This document shows, piece after piece, positions 54,411 to 62,753 of a stretch of DNA of 64,000 nucleotides. Numbering within the stretch: position 1 is the stretch's first letter; every line of letters begins with the position of its first letter. The translations under genes and the position numbers were made by a program. Source of the stretch: Chitinophagaceae bacterium UBA7600 (GTDB lineage Bacteria > Bacteroidota > Bacteroidia > Chitinophagales > Chitinophagaceae); assembly GCA_002478885.1 (NCBI GenBank), contig DLKC01000039.1:1-64000 (forward strand), read 5' to 3'. The notes below the pieces were generated by a model. The model saw only the letters and a list, made by a program, of their open reading frames with translations. It did no database searches and had not been told where the DNA came from.

Positions 54411-55757
54411 ATGCATCGCAGAAATTTTATTCAGCAATCTGGCAGTTTGCTGGCGGGAACTGTACTTGCCGGCAATGCTATAGCGAATGATTCTTTTCTT
54501 CCAGTGGCAAAAAAACGTGTCGCCATGGTTGGCACAGGTGTGCGTGGATTGGGTATGTGGGGCAAACCCGTTCTGGAAGAATTTGGCGAGGTGGTGGAGT
54601 TCGTAGGCCTTTGTGACATTAACCCTGGCAGGGTACAAACGGGCAAAAAATTTCTCGGCGTAAACTGCAACACTTACACAGATTTTGATAAAATGATGCA
54701 GGAAACAAAGCCCGACGCACTGATAGTAACGACAGTTGATGGAACACATCACCAGTTTATTATTAAAGGCTTGCAATACGGTGCTGAAATTATAACCGAA
54801 AAACCATTGACCATCGATGAACAAAAATGCCAATCAATTCTTGATGCAGAAGAGAAAGCAGGCAAAAAAATAAAGGTCACCTTCAATTACCGGTATTCCC
54901 CGCACCGTCAAAAGTTATACGAGTTGCTGCGCAGCGGGACGATCGGAGAATTAACCTCGGTCGATTTTCACTGGTACCTTGATATTCATCATGGTGCTGA
55001 TTATTTCCGGCGTTGGCACAGGTTGCGCAAAAACAGCGGCTCTTTGCTGGTGCACAAAGCAACGCATCATTTCGACTTGTTGAACTGGTGGGTGGGCTCG
55101 GAACCGGAAGAAGTTTTTGCATTCGGTAAACTTGATGTGTATGGAAAGAACAGCAGTTTCCGGTCAGATAAATGCCGCGGCTGCAGTTACAAAGACTCCT
55201 GTAAGTTTTTCTGGGATATTACGAACGACCAGCAACTAGTGCAACTTTATGTTGACAATGAAAAATATGATGGCTACCTGCGCGATGGGTGTGTGTTCAG
55301 GGAAGATATCGACATTTTCGACCAAATGGCGGTACAAATAAAATATGCCAGCAAGGTGCAGGTGAGCTATTCGCTCACGGCATTCTCGCCCTACGAAGGT
55401 TACCGCATTGCCTTTAACGGAACAAAGGGGCGGCTCGAAGCGTGGATAAAAGAAAACCAGCCGTGGCAGGAGTCGGCCTATGATGAAATTCAGCTTACGC
55501 ATAGTTTTGGCCAGCGCGAAATTATACAAGTAGCCAATAATGAGGGTGGCCACGGCGGTGGCGATGCTCGTTTGCGCAAACAAATTTTTAAACCCGATGG
55601 ACAGGACCCTTACAGGCAAGCTGCCGGAAGCCGCGACGGCGCCATGGCTTGCCTCATTGGCATAGCAGCACGCAACAGTATCGACAGCGGAAAACCTGTG
55701 ATGATCGGCGATCTAACCACCTTAAAACCAAAAGCCGAAAGACCTTACGGACTATAA
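54411..55757 (+). CDS. Secreted Gfo/Idh/MocA family oxidoreductase, Tat-type leader
   Basis: The 448-residue protein starts MHRRNFIQQSGSLLAGTVLA, a twin-arginine-like leader typical of exported Gfo/Idh/MocA proteins of Bacteroidota. The mature part has the Rossmann motif VAMVGTGVRGLGMWG and the family EKP motif as ITEKPLTID. FHWYLDIHHGADYFRRWHR and the cysteine pair in KCRGCSYKDSC follow. The CxxC-x3-C set could bind metal or form disulfides. Substrate unknown, possibly a glycan-derived sugar. The ATG at 54411 is chosen because the leader starts there; the open frame upstream adds 24 unrelated codons. Confidence 0.88.
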   Translation: MHRRNFIQQSGSLLAGTVLAGNAIANDSFLPVAKKRVAMVGTGVRGLGMWGKPVLEEFGEVVEFVGLCDINPGRVQTGKKFLGVNCNTYTDFDKMMQETKPDALIVTTVDGTHHQFIIKGLQYGAEIITEKPLTIDEQKCQSILDAEEKAGKKIKVTFNYRYSPHRQKLYELLRSGTIGELTSVDFHWYLDIHHGADYFRRWHRLRKNSGSLLVHKATHHFDLLNWWVGSEPEEVFAFGKLDVYGKNSSFRSDKCRGCSYKDSCKFFWDITNDQQLVQLYVDNEKYDGYLRDGCVFREDIDIFDQMAVQIKYASKVQVSYSLTAFSPYEGYRIAFNGTKGRLEAWIKENQPWQESAYDEIQLTHSFGQREIIQVANNEGGHGGGDARLRKQIFKPDGQDPYRQAAGSRDGAMACLIGIAARNSIDSGKPVMIGDLTTLKPKAERPYGL

Positions 55758-55946
55758 ATTTTTGAGCCCGGCCTCTGAATATGTATGAGGCTTTTGTTGC
55801 GTCGCACACTTGTGCAGTTAGCCGGAAATCAGCAAATTAGTCTGCTATTATTTACTACTTTTTTGAACGAGTCGAATTGTTTTGCGAACCCACAAGTGAG
55901 TGACACAACGAAGTTGCCATGAAAAACAGTAGCTGGTGAAATAATA
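55757..55946. repeat. Inverted-arm repeat, compact mixed pair (A/B)
   Basis: The forward arm starts TTTTTGAGCCCGGCCTCTGA and ends in tip GTTGCGTCGCACACTTGTGC (55796-55815, A-like). The reverse arm has tip CCACAAGTGAGTGACACAAC (55890-55909, type B), then GAAGTTGCCATG and AGTAGCTGGTGAAATAA. Spacer 74 bp. It starts at the end of the preceding stop codon; the rest of the gap to YtxH shows nothing else. Confidence 0.88.
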
Positions 55947-56064
55947 CAACTGCTTTTTTGCATTGCGTGTACCAGAATTTTAACGCGTGTTCAAAATTTT
56001 TGGCATGGTTTTGACCGCTTAAATCTGTCATTAATTGCATTAATAACCTATAAAACATTTTACT

Positions 56065-56370
56065 ATGAATGCTCAAAAACTTTTGATTGGAACATTGGCA
56101 GGCTTGGTTGCCGGCGTTGCGATTGGCCTGCTTACCGCACCTGCGAAAGGGAGTGAAACACGTCAAAAGATTGCTGACTCAGCCAGCAGTATGAAAAAAA
56201 AATTGCGTGGTATCGCAAATAAAACAATGGATGAACTTGATGAGTTAAGGGCGCTAGTTGAAACTGAAATGAACGATTTAAGCGCCGATGTTAAAGACCG
56301 TGTGCTTGCGCTGATAGAAACAAGCAAGCAACGAAATAATCACAAACAGGAAGAAGTTACACTACTTTAA
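56065..56370 (+). CDS. YtxH domain-containing protein
   Basis: The 101-residue protein has one N-terminal hydrophobic segment (LLIGTLAGLVAGVAIGLLTAP) ending in the TAPAKGSETRQKI motif that defines YtxH proteins. A charged helical tail follows (DELDELRALVETEMNDLSADVKDRVLALIET), possibly coiled coil. Relatives are linked to general stress, but the role is unproven. Convergent with the next gene, sharing a bidirectional terminator. Confidence 0.88.
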   Translation: MNAQKLLIGTLAGLVAGVAIGLLTAPAKGSETRQKIADSASSMKKKLRGIANKTMDELDELRALVETEMNDLSADVKDRVLALIETSKQRNNHKQEEVTLL

Positions 56371-56379
56371 TTTGTAAAT

Positions 56380-56410
56380 AAAATGCTCCATTATGGAGCA
56401 TTTTATTTTT
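56380..56410. terminator. Bidirectional terminator between convergent genes
   Basis: AAAATGCTCCA and TGGAGCATTTT form a perfect stem around a TTA loop, with T-rich sequence on both outer sides. It serves the YtxH gene on the plus strand and overlaps the stop codon of the minus-strand gene. Confidence 0.75.
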
Positions 56411-57323
56411 AGTTATTCGCATTGCCTTTATCGTCGAGAATTGGTGCTGGCAGCGGGGCTTGCCCGTCTTTCAGTTTTTGTTCCTGAAATATTTTATCTA
56501 CATGCACCCACTTGCCGTTAGTCCATTTAAAACCTTCGTAGTCTCCATCCGGAATCAAAGTGTATTTTTTATTTTCTTCGTTCGATTCGCTTATGAGGTG
56601 ATCAAAAACGATCAGGTCGAGCTCGGGGTCGTAAACCATTCTTATTCTCGCATCTTTTTTGTATTCCAGGCAAAAGCGGGAGACAGGGTTTAAAGGTTTT
56701 ATGGCTTCGTCTTTATAAACAAAATATTCTCCACCAAAAACGGGCTCATTGTTTTCATTGAAGGTCAATATTTCTATCCATTTTTTTGTGCTTACAAAAT
56801 CGTTGTCATCAAATCCAAACAACGTGTAGTATTTTCTGCCCTTATATTCTTTCATAGTCACCTGGTAGTAAATGGCACCTATCCAGTTTTTGTTGTTGCG
56901 CACTTCATCTGTAGGAACCGATGCAAAATCACTTTCATCATACAGAGGGAAAAATTTTGGTGAACCATCGTTGGTGCGCATTTGAATAACGCCATATTGC
57001 CTAAAATAGCTTTCATCTTTTTGCAATTGCCATGTGAATATTCTAAAAGCACTATCCAGCGGGTATAGCTTTGAAACCGTTTTTATAGAATCGAAAGGGT
57101 AATAGAACGATCCGGGAATGGAGAGCGTTTTTACGAGGCGTTTGATAAAAATGCTGTCAGCACGAAACCGTGCAGCCGCATCATCGGCAAAAATCATTGC
57201 CTTTGCGTAAGGTACCATTGAATCTTCCATGCTGCGCAGTACAGCAATATTTTCTTTAAACCTGTTTTGAGCAATAAGGCAAAAAGGAGCGAGCAGGAAA
57301 ACGATTACAGCAAAACGCTTCAT
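56409..57323 (-). CDS. Secreted protein of unknown function
   Basis: No named family recognised. The 304-residue protein has a signal peptide ending near CLIAQ. The mature part is rich in aromatic and charged residues: FPLYDESDFASVPTDEVRNNKNWIGAIYYQV, then YYTLFGFDDNDF and IPDGDYEGFKWTNGKWVHVD, and a short Pro/Asn-rich tail. Such proteins are frequent in Bacteroidota and look like single-domain envelope proteins. It converges on YtxH. Confidence 0.75.
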   Translation of the reverse strand: MKRFAVIVFLLAPFCLIAQNRFKENIAVLRSMEDSMVPYAKAMIFADDAAARFRADSIFIKRLVKTLSIPGSFYYPFDSIKTVSKLYPLDSAFRIFTWQLQKDESYFRQYGVIQMRTNDGSPKFFPLYDESDFASVPTDEVRNNKNWIGAIYYQVTMKEYKGRKYYTLFGFDDNDFVSTKKWIEILTFNENNEPVFGGEYFVYKDEAIKPLNPVSRFCLEYKKDARIRMVYDPELDLIVFDHLISESNEENKKYTLIPDGDYEGFKWTNGKWVHVDKIFQEQKLKDGQAPLPAPILDDKGNANN

Positions 57324-57403
57324 GATGGTAAATCTAAATAAGTAAGCTCTCTTACGTTAGAAAAAACTGATTTATTGCGCAGCATTTTTAATTTAGGCAT
57401 TTG

Positions 57404-57958
57404 TTATCGTTTCAGTTTTTGAGCAAGGTCATATAAGCCGTCAAGCCTCTCATCGATCAAAGGGTGGGGGAATGGCGTTTCCGGGTTTGTTGAAGGAATA
57501 AACACCGTTTTTGCATTGATATTTTTCCCAAATTCCATATCGCTTAGTTTGTTTCCCACCATTACGCTTTTCTTAAAATCAATATCCACGAAATCGCTCT
57601 TTGCCTGCAAAGCCATGCCTGTAGCGGGTTTTCGGTTCGGGCTGTCATTGTTTAAATCTGGCGCATAATAGATCTTGTCAATTCTTCCGCCGTGCGATGA
57701 TAGCATACTAAGCATATGCGCGTGAATATCGTTGAGGTCGTCTTCAGACATTAGTCCTTTGCCAATGCCACGCTGGTTAGTTACAATCACTATTACTCCA
57801 AACACTGCCGAGAAAATACCAATAGCTTCCTCAACACCTGGTAAAAAATCAAATTCGTGCCGGTTAAAAATATAACTGCCAACCTTGTCTCGGTTGATCA
57901 CACCATCGCGGTCTAGAAATAATGTCCAACTCTTGTCTATCGCAGAATAATCGATCAT
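57404..57958 (-). CDS. gmhB: D-glycero-D-manno-heptose 1,7-bisphosphate 7-phosphatase-like HAD-IIIA enzyme
   Basis: It probably removes the 7-phosphate from heptose 1,7-bisphosphate during GDP-heptose synthesis. The 184-residue protein has the HAD nucleophile loop LFLDRDGVINRD at 14-25, IVTNQRGIGKG with the second-motif Thr, and SVMVGNKLSDMEFGKNI with the late Asp. The usual zinc-loop cysteines of GmhB are absent in the middle part (YAPDLNNDSPNRKPATG), as in other short HAD-IIIA forms. The nearby hddC, gmhA and hddA genes on the same strand support the assignment. Confidence 0.85.
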   Translation of the reverse strand: MIDYSAIDKSWTLFLDRDGVINRDKVGSYIFNRHEFDFLPGVEEAIGIFSAVFGVIVIVTNQRGIGKGLMSEDDLNDIHAHMLSMLSSHGGRIDKIYYAPDLNNDSPNRKPATGMALQAKSDFVDIDFKKSVMVGNKLSDMEFGKNINAKTVFIPSTNPETPFPHPLIDERLDGLYDLAQKLKR

Positions 57959-57970
57959 TTGTATTTATTT

Positions 57971-58024
57971 GTGTGCCCGACTTGTGTGCTGCTATCGGGC
58001 GTTCCTTGCGTCGCACTCTTGTAC
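57971..58024 (+). repeat. Inverted-arm repeat, forward arm, type A tip
   Basis: The arm begins GTGTGCCCGACTTGTG and ends in tip CTTGCGTCGCACTCTTGTAC (58005-58024). It splits gmhB from hddC in an otherwise tightly packed set. No compact partner. Confidence 0.87.
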
Positions 58025-58076
58025 TTCAGCCGAAAGAAGCAACAAAGGCTAGTAGCCAACTGCCATTGCTTTATTG

Positions 58077-58781
58077 CTAACTTTCTGTTACGAGTTCGCG
58101 CTGGGCTCTTTCATAATCTTCAGGAATGCCTATGTCGATAAAATATTTGTCTTGCACCACGCCAAACATTCTTCTTTTTGTGTACAATGTTTCAAGGTAA
58201 TTTCTTTCGAACGAAAAATTACCTGACAGGCTTTCATTCAAAAATTTACCGACGTTAAGCGCGTAAACGCCCCCGTTTATCAAGCCCTGTTCATAATGCT
58301 GTTTTTCGCGGAAACTTCGTATGCTATAATCATTGTTTAATTCCACCACTCCATACCGGTCAAAATTTTTCATTGGTTTAAGACTTAGTGTGCAATGAGC
58401 ACCACTCATAGAATGAAACCCTAACAATTTCATAAGATCAATGTTGAAAAGCGTATCGCCATTACAGGCGATAACATCTTTTTCCGTTGCCTTGCGGCAA
58501 GCAAGCAGAATTGCGCCACCTGTGCCGAGTGGTTCTTCTTCCACACTGTATTTAACATTGAGTGTTGAATAATGAGCGTTCACAAAATCAATGATCACTT
58601 CTGCCTTATAACCGAGCGACAAAATAAACTTTGTTACGCCCTGCTGTAAAAATGAATCCAGCACCAAACCAATGAAAGGCCTTCCGTTTACCGGTGCCAT
58701 ACATTTGGGTAGATCGGGAACGGCAGCTCTTAAACGCGTTCCCATCCCCCCCGCTAAAATGATCGCTTCAGTGTTATTCAT
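58077..58781 (-). CDS. hddC: D-glycero-D-manno-heptose 1-phosphate guanylyltransferase-like nucleotidyltransferase
   Basis: It probably joins GTP and heptose-1-P into GDP-D-glycero-alpha-D-manno-heptose. The protein starts MNNTEAIILAGGMGTRLRAA, with the nucleotidyltransferase loop GGMGTRL and the conserved Lys in PDLPKCMAPVNGRPF. The metal/sugar site is ACNGDTLFNIDL, and the C-terminal ends DIGIPEDYERAQRE. The ATG at 58781 is preferred over a TTG three codons upstream. It follows gmhA with a 5-bp gap. Confidence 0.87.
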   Translation of the reverse strand: MNNTEAIILAGGMGTRLRAAVPDLPKCMAPVNGRPFIGLVLDSFLQQGVTKFILSLGYKAEVIIDFVNAHYSTLNVKYSVEEEPLGTGGAILLACRKATEKDVIACNGDTLFNIDLMKLLGFHSMSGAHCTLSLKPMKNFDRYGVVELNNDYSIRSFREKQHYEQGLINGGVYALNVGKFLNESLSGNFSFERNYLETLYTKRRMFGVVQDKYFIDIGIPEDYERAQRELVTES

Positions 58782-58786
58782 TAGAA

Positions 58787-59362
58787 TCAACTAAAGAGTT
58801 TTGCTTCCACCAGCTCGCAAATGATGTGTCCTATAAGAATATGGCTTTCCTGTATGCGCGGAGTGTCCTTGGATGGCACGTTGAATAAGTAGTCACTCAA
58901 GTCTTTCATTTTGCCACCGGTTTCTCCGGTAAGCCCTATGGTAATAATCTGTTTGGCTCGGGCTGTTTCAAATGCTTTCACAATATTTCCGGAGTTGCCA
59001 GACGTACTTAACCCTACAAGAACATCGCCTGCAACTCCTGTTCCTTCTACAAGCCTTGAGTAAATTACATCGTAGCTATAGTCGTTGGCCACAGCAGTAA
59101 GATAGGATGTATTGCAATGCAAGGCTTCGGCCGGTAAAGCTTTACGGTCAATATAAAAACGGCCCGAAAATTCTGCAGCAAGGTGCTGCGCATCAGCGGC
59201 GCTGCCGCCATTGCCGCAAAACAATACCTTATTGTCGTTTTTAAACGCGTTAGTCACAATGTTCACGGCCTCACAAATTCGCTGCAGCATTACTTCATCG
59301 CCAAGTATATGTTGCTTTACGGCGATGGAAGACTCAATTATTTCTTTTACTTTTTTGCTCAT
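58787..59362 (-). CDS. gmhA: Phosphoheptose isomerase
   Basis: It converts sedoheptulose-7-P to D-glycero-D-manno-heptose 7-P. The 191-residue SIS-domain protein has GNGGSAADAQHLAAEFSGRF at about 50-69, the signature of GmhA, and VGLSTSGNSGNIVKAFETA. LIGHIICELVE lies near the end. Family length is normal. It is co-transcribed with hddA upstream (46 bp) and hddC downstream (5 bp). Confidence 0.93.
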   Translation of the reverse strand: MSKKVKEIIESSIAVKQHILGDEVMLQRICEAVNIVTNAFKNDNKVLFCGNGGSAADAQHLAAEFSGRFYIDRKALPAEALHCNTSYLTAVANDYSYDVIYSRLVEGTGVAGDVLVGLSTSGNSGNIVKAFETARAKQIITIGLTGETGGKMKDLSDYLFNVPSKDTPRIQESHILIGHIICELVEAKLFS

Positions 59363-59408
59363 AATTTTAAATTATTTCTCAAACAATGGTGCGCTGTTTA
59401 TTCAGTCA

Positions 59409-60434
59409 TCATTGTGCGGTCCAGGTTCTTAAACCTTCTTTTGTAAAACGGTACGGCTTTACCTCACCACCAAATTTATTCAATGTTTCCATAACCCTGA
59501 ACCTGGTGTTACCGGGACAATAGAAGATCATAAAGCCGCCTCCACCGGCACCACTTATTTTACCCCCCGTTGCACCCGATTGTTTCACAGCTTCGTACAG
59601 GCTGTCAATTGCATCGTTAGAAATATTTTTTGCCATATTTCTTTTCTGCTGAAACCCGTAATCAAGAATTTCGCCTATCTCATGTAATCTTCCTTTCAGC
59701 AATGCTTCTTTCATCATACGGGCCTGCTCTTTCAACTGGTGCATTGCCTCAATCGATTTTTCATTTTTCTGTAGCACATTTTTCTGCTGCTCTTTTATGA
59801 TGGTTGCAGATTCCCGGCTGGTTGAAGTAAAATACAACAAAAGGTTATTTTCCAGCTCATTTATATAATCCTGTTTTATACGCAACGGATTAACGATCAC
59901 CTTATCACCGGCATAAAACTCCATAAAATTTACGCCACCAAATGTTGCTGCATATTGGTCTTGTTTGCCGCCGGCAAGTTGCAGGTCTTTTCGTTCAATA
60001 TCGTAGGCGTAATTAGCAATATCATATTCGCCAAGCGGCAACTTCAGCATTTCGGCAAATGCGCCAATGATGGCAACAACCAATGTAGACGATGTTCCCA
60101 ATCCGCTGCCGGCAGGAGCATCCACAAAGGTGCATAAACGAAAATTCGTTATTGGCAACCCATAATCTTTTTGAATGCGGTTATAAACACCTTTCAACAG
60201 GTCGAGTTTACCATCGATGGGTAAATCACAGCTCCATTCAAAGCGTTGCTCTTCCTTTCGGTCCAGTGTTTGCACAATAATGCCATTTTCTTCAATAGGT
60301 TCAATACTGGCATGCGCGTAATGCGAAATCGTTGCGTTCAAAATGGCGCCACCAAATTCGTCGCTATACGGACTAACATCTGTGCCTCCACCAGCCAATC
60401 CAATTCTTAAAGGTGCCCTGCTTCTGTAGATCAT
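59409..60434 (-). CDS. hddA: D-glycero-D-manno-heptose 7-phosphate kinase-like GHMP kinase
   Basis: It phosphorylates the 1-position of heptose-7-P, giving the bisphosphate for the GDP branch. The 341-residue GHMP kinase has RAPLRIGLAGGGTDVSPYSDEFGG at the N-terminus, the ATP loop APAGSGLGTSSTLVVA near residue 111 and the late GATGGKISGAGGGGFMIFYC motif. This pattern fits HddA rather than the ADP-branch HldE. It heads the set hddA-gmhA-hddC with gmhB. Confidence 0.9.
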   Translation of the reverse strand: MIYRSRAPLRIGLAGGGTDVSPYSDEFGGAILNATISHYAHASIEPIEENGIIVQTLDRKEEQRFEWSCDLPIDGKLDLLKGVYNRIQKDYGLPITNFRLCTFVDAPAGSGLGTSSTLVVAIIGAFAEMLKLPLGEYDIANYAYDIERKDLQLAGGKQDQYAATFGGVNFMEFYAGDKVIVNPLRIKQDYINELENNLLLYFTSTSRESATIIKEQQKNVLQKNEKSIEAMHQLKEQARMMKEALLKGRLHEIGEILDYGFQQKRNMAKNISNDAIDSLYEAVKQSGATGGKISGAGGGGFMIFYCPGNTRFRVMETLNKFGGEVKPYRFTKEGLRTWTAQ

Positions 60435-60472
60435 TTAATAAGCGTTTAGTCCTAAGCCTTGATAAAATATAT

Positions 60473-60648
60473 TTTGTCGCCAGCAGCTGTTCTTCGTGGC
60501 ATCGCCGGTTGTGTCACTCACTTCAACGCCCGGAACTTTTATGATCAGATCGCGAAGTGAGGTTTCGTTAGCCGAGCATTTATCCAACAGTACAAGAGTG
60601 CGACGCAATAAAAGCGTCATGCCTGCACCTTAGCCGGGTTCAAAAACA
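60473..60648. repeat. Inverted-arm repeat, compact mixed pair (B/A)
   Basis: The forward arm ends TGGCATCGCCG and tip GTTGTGTCACTCACTTCAAC (60508-60527, type B). The reverse arm has tip GTACAAGAGTGCGACGCAAT (60590-60609, type A) and ends TAGCCGGGTTCAAAAACATT. Spacer 62 bp. It ends at the stop codon of the GT4 gene. Confidence 0.9.
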
Positions 60649-61782
60649 TTATTTCGCCAGGTCTTTTATGCTGTTTACAAGCACAGACCAACTGTATTTC
60701 TTTTTCTCGTCGCGAAGTTGCGGCAAAAAATGGTCTTCTCCTAATTCGTACAACTTAAGGATATGTGAAGCTATGGAAGAGGGCTCGGGTTCACAAACCA
60801 GGCCGGCTTTGCCATCGGGAACAAGATCGGGAAGGCCGCCGACATTCGTTACCAACATGGGTTTTTCGAAATGATAGGCGAGAGGTGTAACACCGCTTTG
60901 GGTTGCATTGCGATAAGGTTGGATAACAAAATCTGCTGCGCTGAGATAATATTTTACTTCGCTGTCTGCTATAAAATCTGTGCGTAAAATAAGCTCATTG
61001 ACAATGCCGAGATTTTGAACGAGCCCATCGTATATTTTTCTGTCTTCGTAAAACTCACCGGCTACCAGCAATTTGATATTTAGTGTTTGATACCGTGGGT
61101 CGTTTTTTAAATGACTCATGGCTTCAAAAAGCAGATCGAGGCCTTTGTATTTACGGATAAAGCCGAAGAAGAGGATGATATTTTGATTTGGGTTAATGCC
61201 AAGATGCCTGCGTGCTGTTACCTTATCAACCCTCTCGCCGAAGTTGTCGTACAACGGATGCACAACCTGCTTCGCCGGTTTATGGCTGAATGTTTTAAGA
61301 TCGGTCATCACTTTTTCACTCATGGTGATAAATGCATCAACTGGCTTTACAAAATATTGCGTGAACTGTTTGTCGCCAGCTCGTTTTTCATGGGGAATAA
61401 CGTTGTCGGCTATGGCGACAATTTTTGTATGCCCGTTCTTTTTTACATGCCTTAAAATAGTTCCAAGGCAGGGGCCCATAAAAGGTAGCCAATAACGTAC
61501 CACGACAATATCGGGACGAAGTTGTTTTAACTCGTTACCAACGCTTATCCAGTTCAAAGGATTTACCGAGTTGATGCAAACCTTTATGTTGATATCGGCC
61601 GGCGCCGGCTCTGAAGAATATTGCGTGGTGCCAGGAAAAAGGAAATTGGGATATTGCAAAGAAAAGGTGTAGATAGTTGCTTTGTCGCCCTGCTGCTGAA
61701 AGGCACGCGCTAATCTTTCATCGAAGGAAGCAAGTCCGCCACGTAATGGATGAGCGGGGCCGATGATCACTACTTTTAGCAT
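60649..61782 (-). CDS. GT4 family glycosyltransferase
   Basis: The 377-residue GT-B enzyme begins VVIIGPAHPLRGGLASFDERL, has FFGFIRKYKGLDLLFEAMSHL at the start of the second domain, and the donor-site stretch ADFVIQPYRNATQSGVTPLAYHFEKPMLVTNVGGLPD near residue 305. The usual E-x7-E is present in altered form. It would add a sugar to a lipid-linked or surface glycan. It follows the GT2 gene by 17 bp on the same strand. Confidence 0.88.
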   Translation of the reverse strand: MLKVVIIGPAHPLRGGLASFDERLARAFQQQGDKATIYTFSLQYPNFLFPGTTQYSSEPAPADINIKVCINSVNPLNWISVGNELKQLRPDIVVVRYWLPFMGPCLGTILRHVKKNGHTKIVAIADNVIPHEKRAGDKQFTQYFVKPVDAFITMSEKVMTDLKTFSHKPAKQVVHPLYDNFGERVDKVTARRHLGINPNQNIILFFGFIRKYKGLDLLFEAMSHLKNDPRYQTLNIKLLVAGEFYEDRKIYDGLVQNLGIVNELILRTDFIADSEVKYYLSAADFVIQPYRNATQSGVTPLAYHFEKPMLVTNVGGLPDLVPDGKAGLVCEPEPSSIASHILKLYELGEDHFLPQLRDEKKKYSWSVLVNSIKDLAK

Positions 61783-61799
61783 GCCACAAATATCTATGA

Positions 61800-62744
61800 T
61801 TAGTCTAAACCTTGTTTTTCTTCAATAAGGTAGGTATTTCTTTCGGAAGAATTTCTGCCGATCAGTTCCGCAATAAATCCTGCGAGAAAAAGCTGAATTC
61901 CGATGACCATAATGATAAGAGCAATATAAAATGCAGGCCTGTTGGTAAGAGCAAAATTGTCAACAGTAAATTTCGCCACAATAAGATACACGCTGATGGC
62001 AAAGCCAAGCAGGAAACAAAGCGAGCCATATAATCCAAAAAAATGCATTGGCCTTTTTCCAAATCTTCCGACAACGTACAGCGTGATAAGATCAAGAAAT
62101 CCGTTTACAAAACGGCTCCATCCAAATTTGGTAACTCCATATTTGCGGGCACGATGTTCAACAACTTTTTCACCAATCTTCCGAAAACCTGCAAGCTTTG
62201 CCAGTACTGGAATGTAGCGGTGCATTTCACCAAATACTTCTACACTTTTTACCACTTTCAAGCGGTAGGCTTTTAGCCCGCAGTTAAAGTCGTGCAGCTT
62301 TATGCCCGACATACCCCTTGCAGCTGCATTAAATACTTTTGAGGGAAGATTTTTGGTGAGTGTATTGTCAAATCGTTTTTTCTTCCATCCACTTACTAAG
62401 TCGTAACCGTCTTCTACGATCATTCGGCGGAGCTCAGGAATTTCGTCGGGAGAATCCTGCATGTCTGCATCCATTGTAATAACCACATTTCCCTTCGCTG
62501 CTTTAAAGCCTTCATTCAATGCTGCTGATTTGCCATAGTTGCGTTGAAAGCGTATTCCCTTGAATGCCGGGCTATTTGCAGCGATGGATTGTATTACTGC
62601 CCAGCTATCATCGGTACTACCATCATCGACCATGATTACTTCATAAGAAAGCCCATGGATATTTACCACACGTTTTATCCATTCCGATAGTTCAGGCAGC
62701 GATTCGTCTTCGTTGAAAAGAGGTATTACAATGGACAGATCCAT
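61800..62744 (-). CDS. GT2 family glycosyltransferase, dolichyl/undecaprenyl-phosphate sugar type
   Basis: The 314-residue GT-A enzyme starts MDLSIVIPLFNEDESLPELS, with the nucleotide-sugar site VDDGSTDDSW at about 41-50 and TMDADMQDSPDEIPELRRM (DxD-like). Two C-terminal membrane segments follow (about 235-255 and 275-300). This order resembles GtrB/DPM1 enzymes that charge polyprenyl phosphate with a sugar. It is in a tightly packed set with DUF4199 upstream and GT4 downstream. Confidence 0.9.
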   Translation of the reverse strand: MDLSIVIPLFNEDESLPELSEWIKRVVNIHGLSYEVIMVDDGSTDDSWAVIQSIAANSPAFKGIRFQRNYGKSAALNEGFKAAKGNVVITMDADMQDSPDEIPELRRMIVEDGYDLVSGWKKKRFDNTLTKNLPSKVFNAAARGMSGIKLHDFNCGLKAYRLKVVKSVEVFGEMHRYIPVLAKLAGFRKIGEKVVEHRARKYGVTKFGWSRFVNGFLDLITLYVVGRFGKRPMHFFGLYGSLCFLLGFAISVYLIVAKFTVDNFALTNRPAFYIALIIMVIGIQLFLAGFIAELIGRNSSERNTYLIEEKQGLD

Positions 62745-62753
62745 GAAAACATT

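Noticed and set aside
164..60648. CRISPR array interpretation of the repeated 20-mers
   Set aside because: The copies are irregularly spaced by hundreds to thousands of bases, occur in both orientations and have no cas genes nearby.
60590..60648. GGTTCAAA at arm ends as a tRNA T-loop
   Set aside because: No acceptor, D or anticodon arm can be drawn; the match is limited to the outer repeat end.
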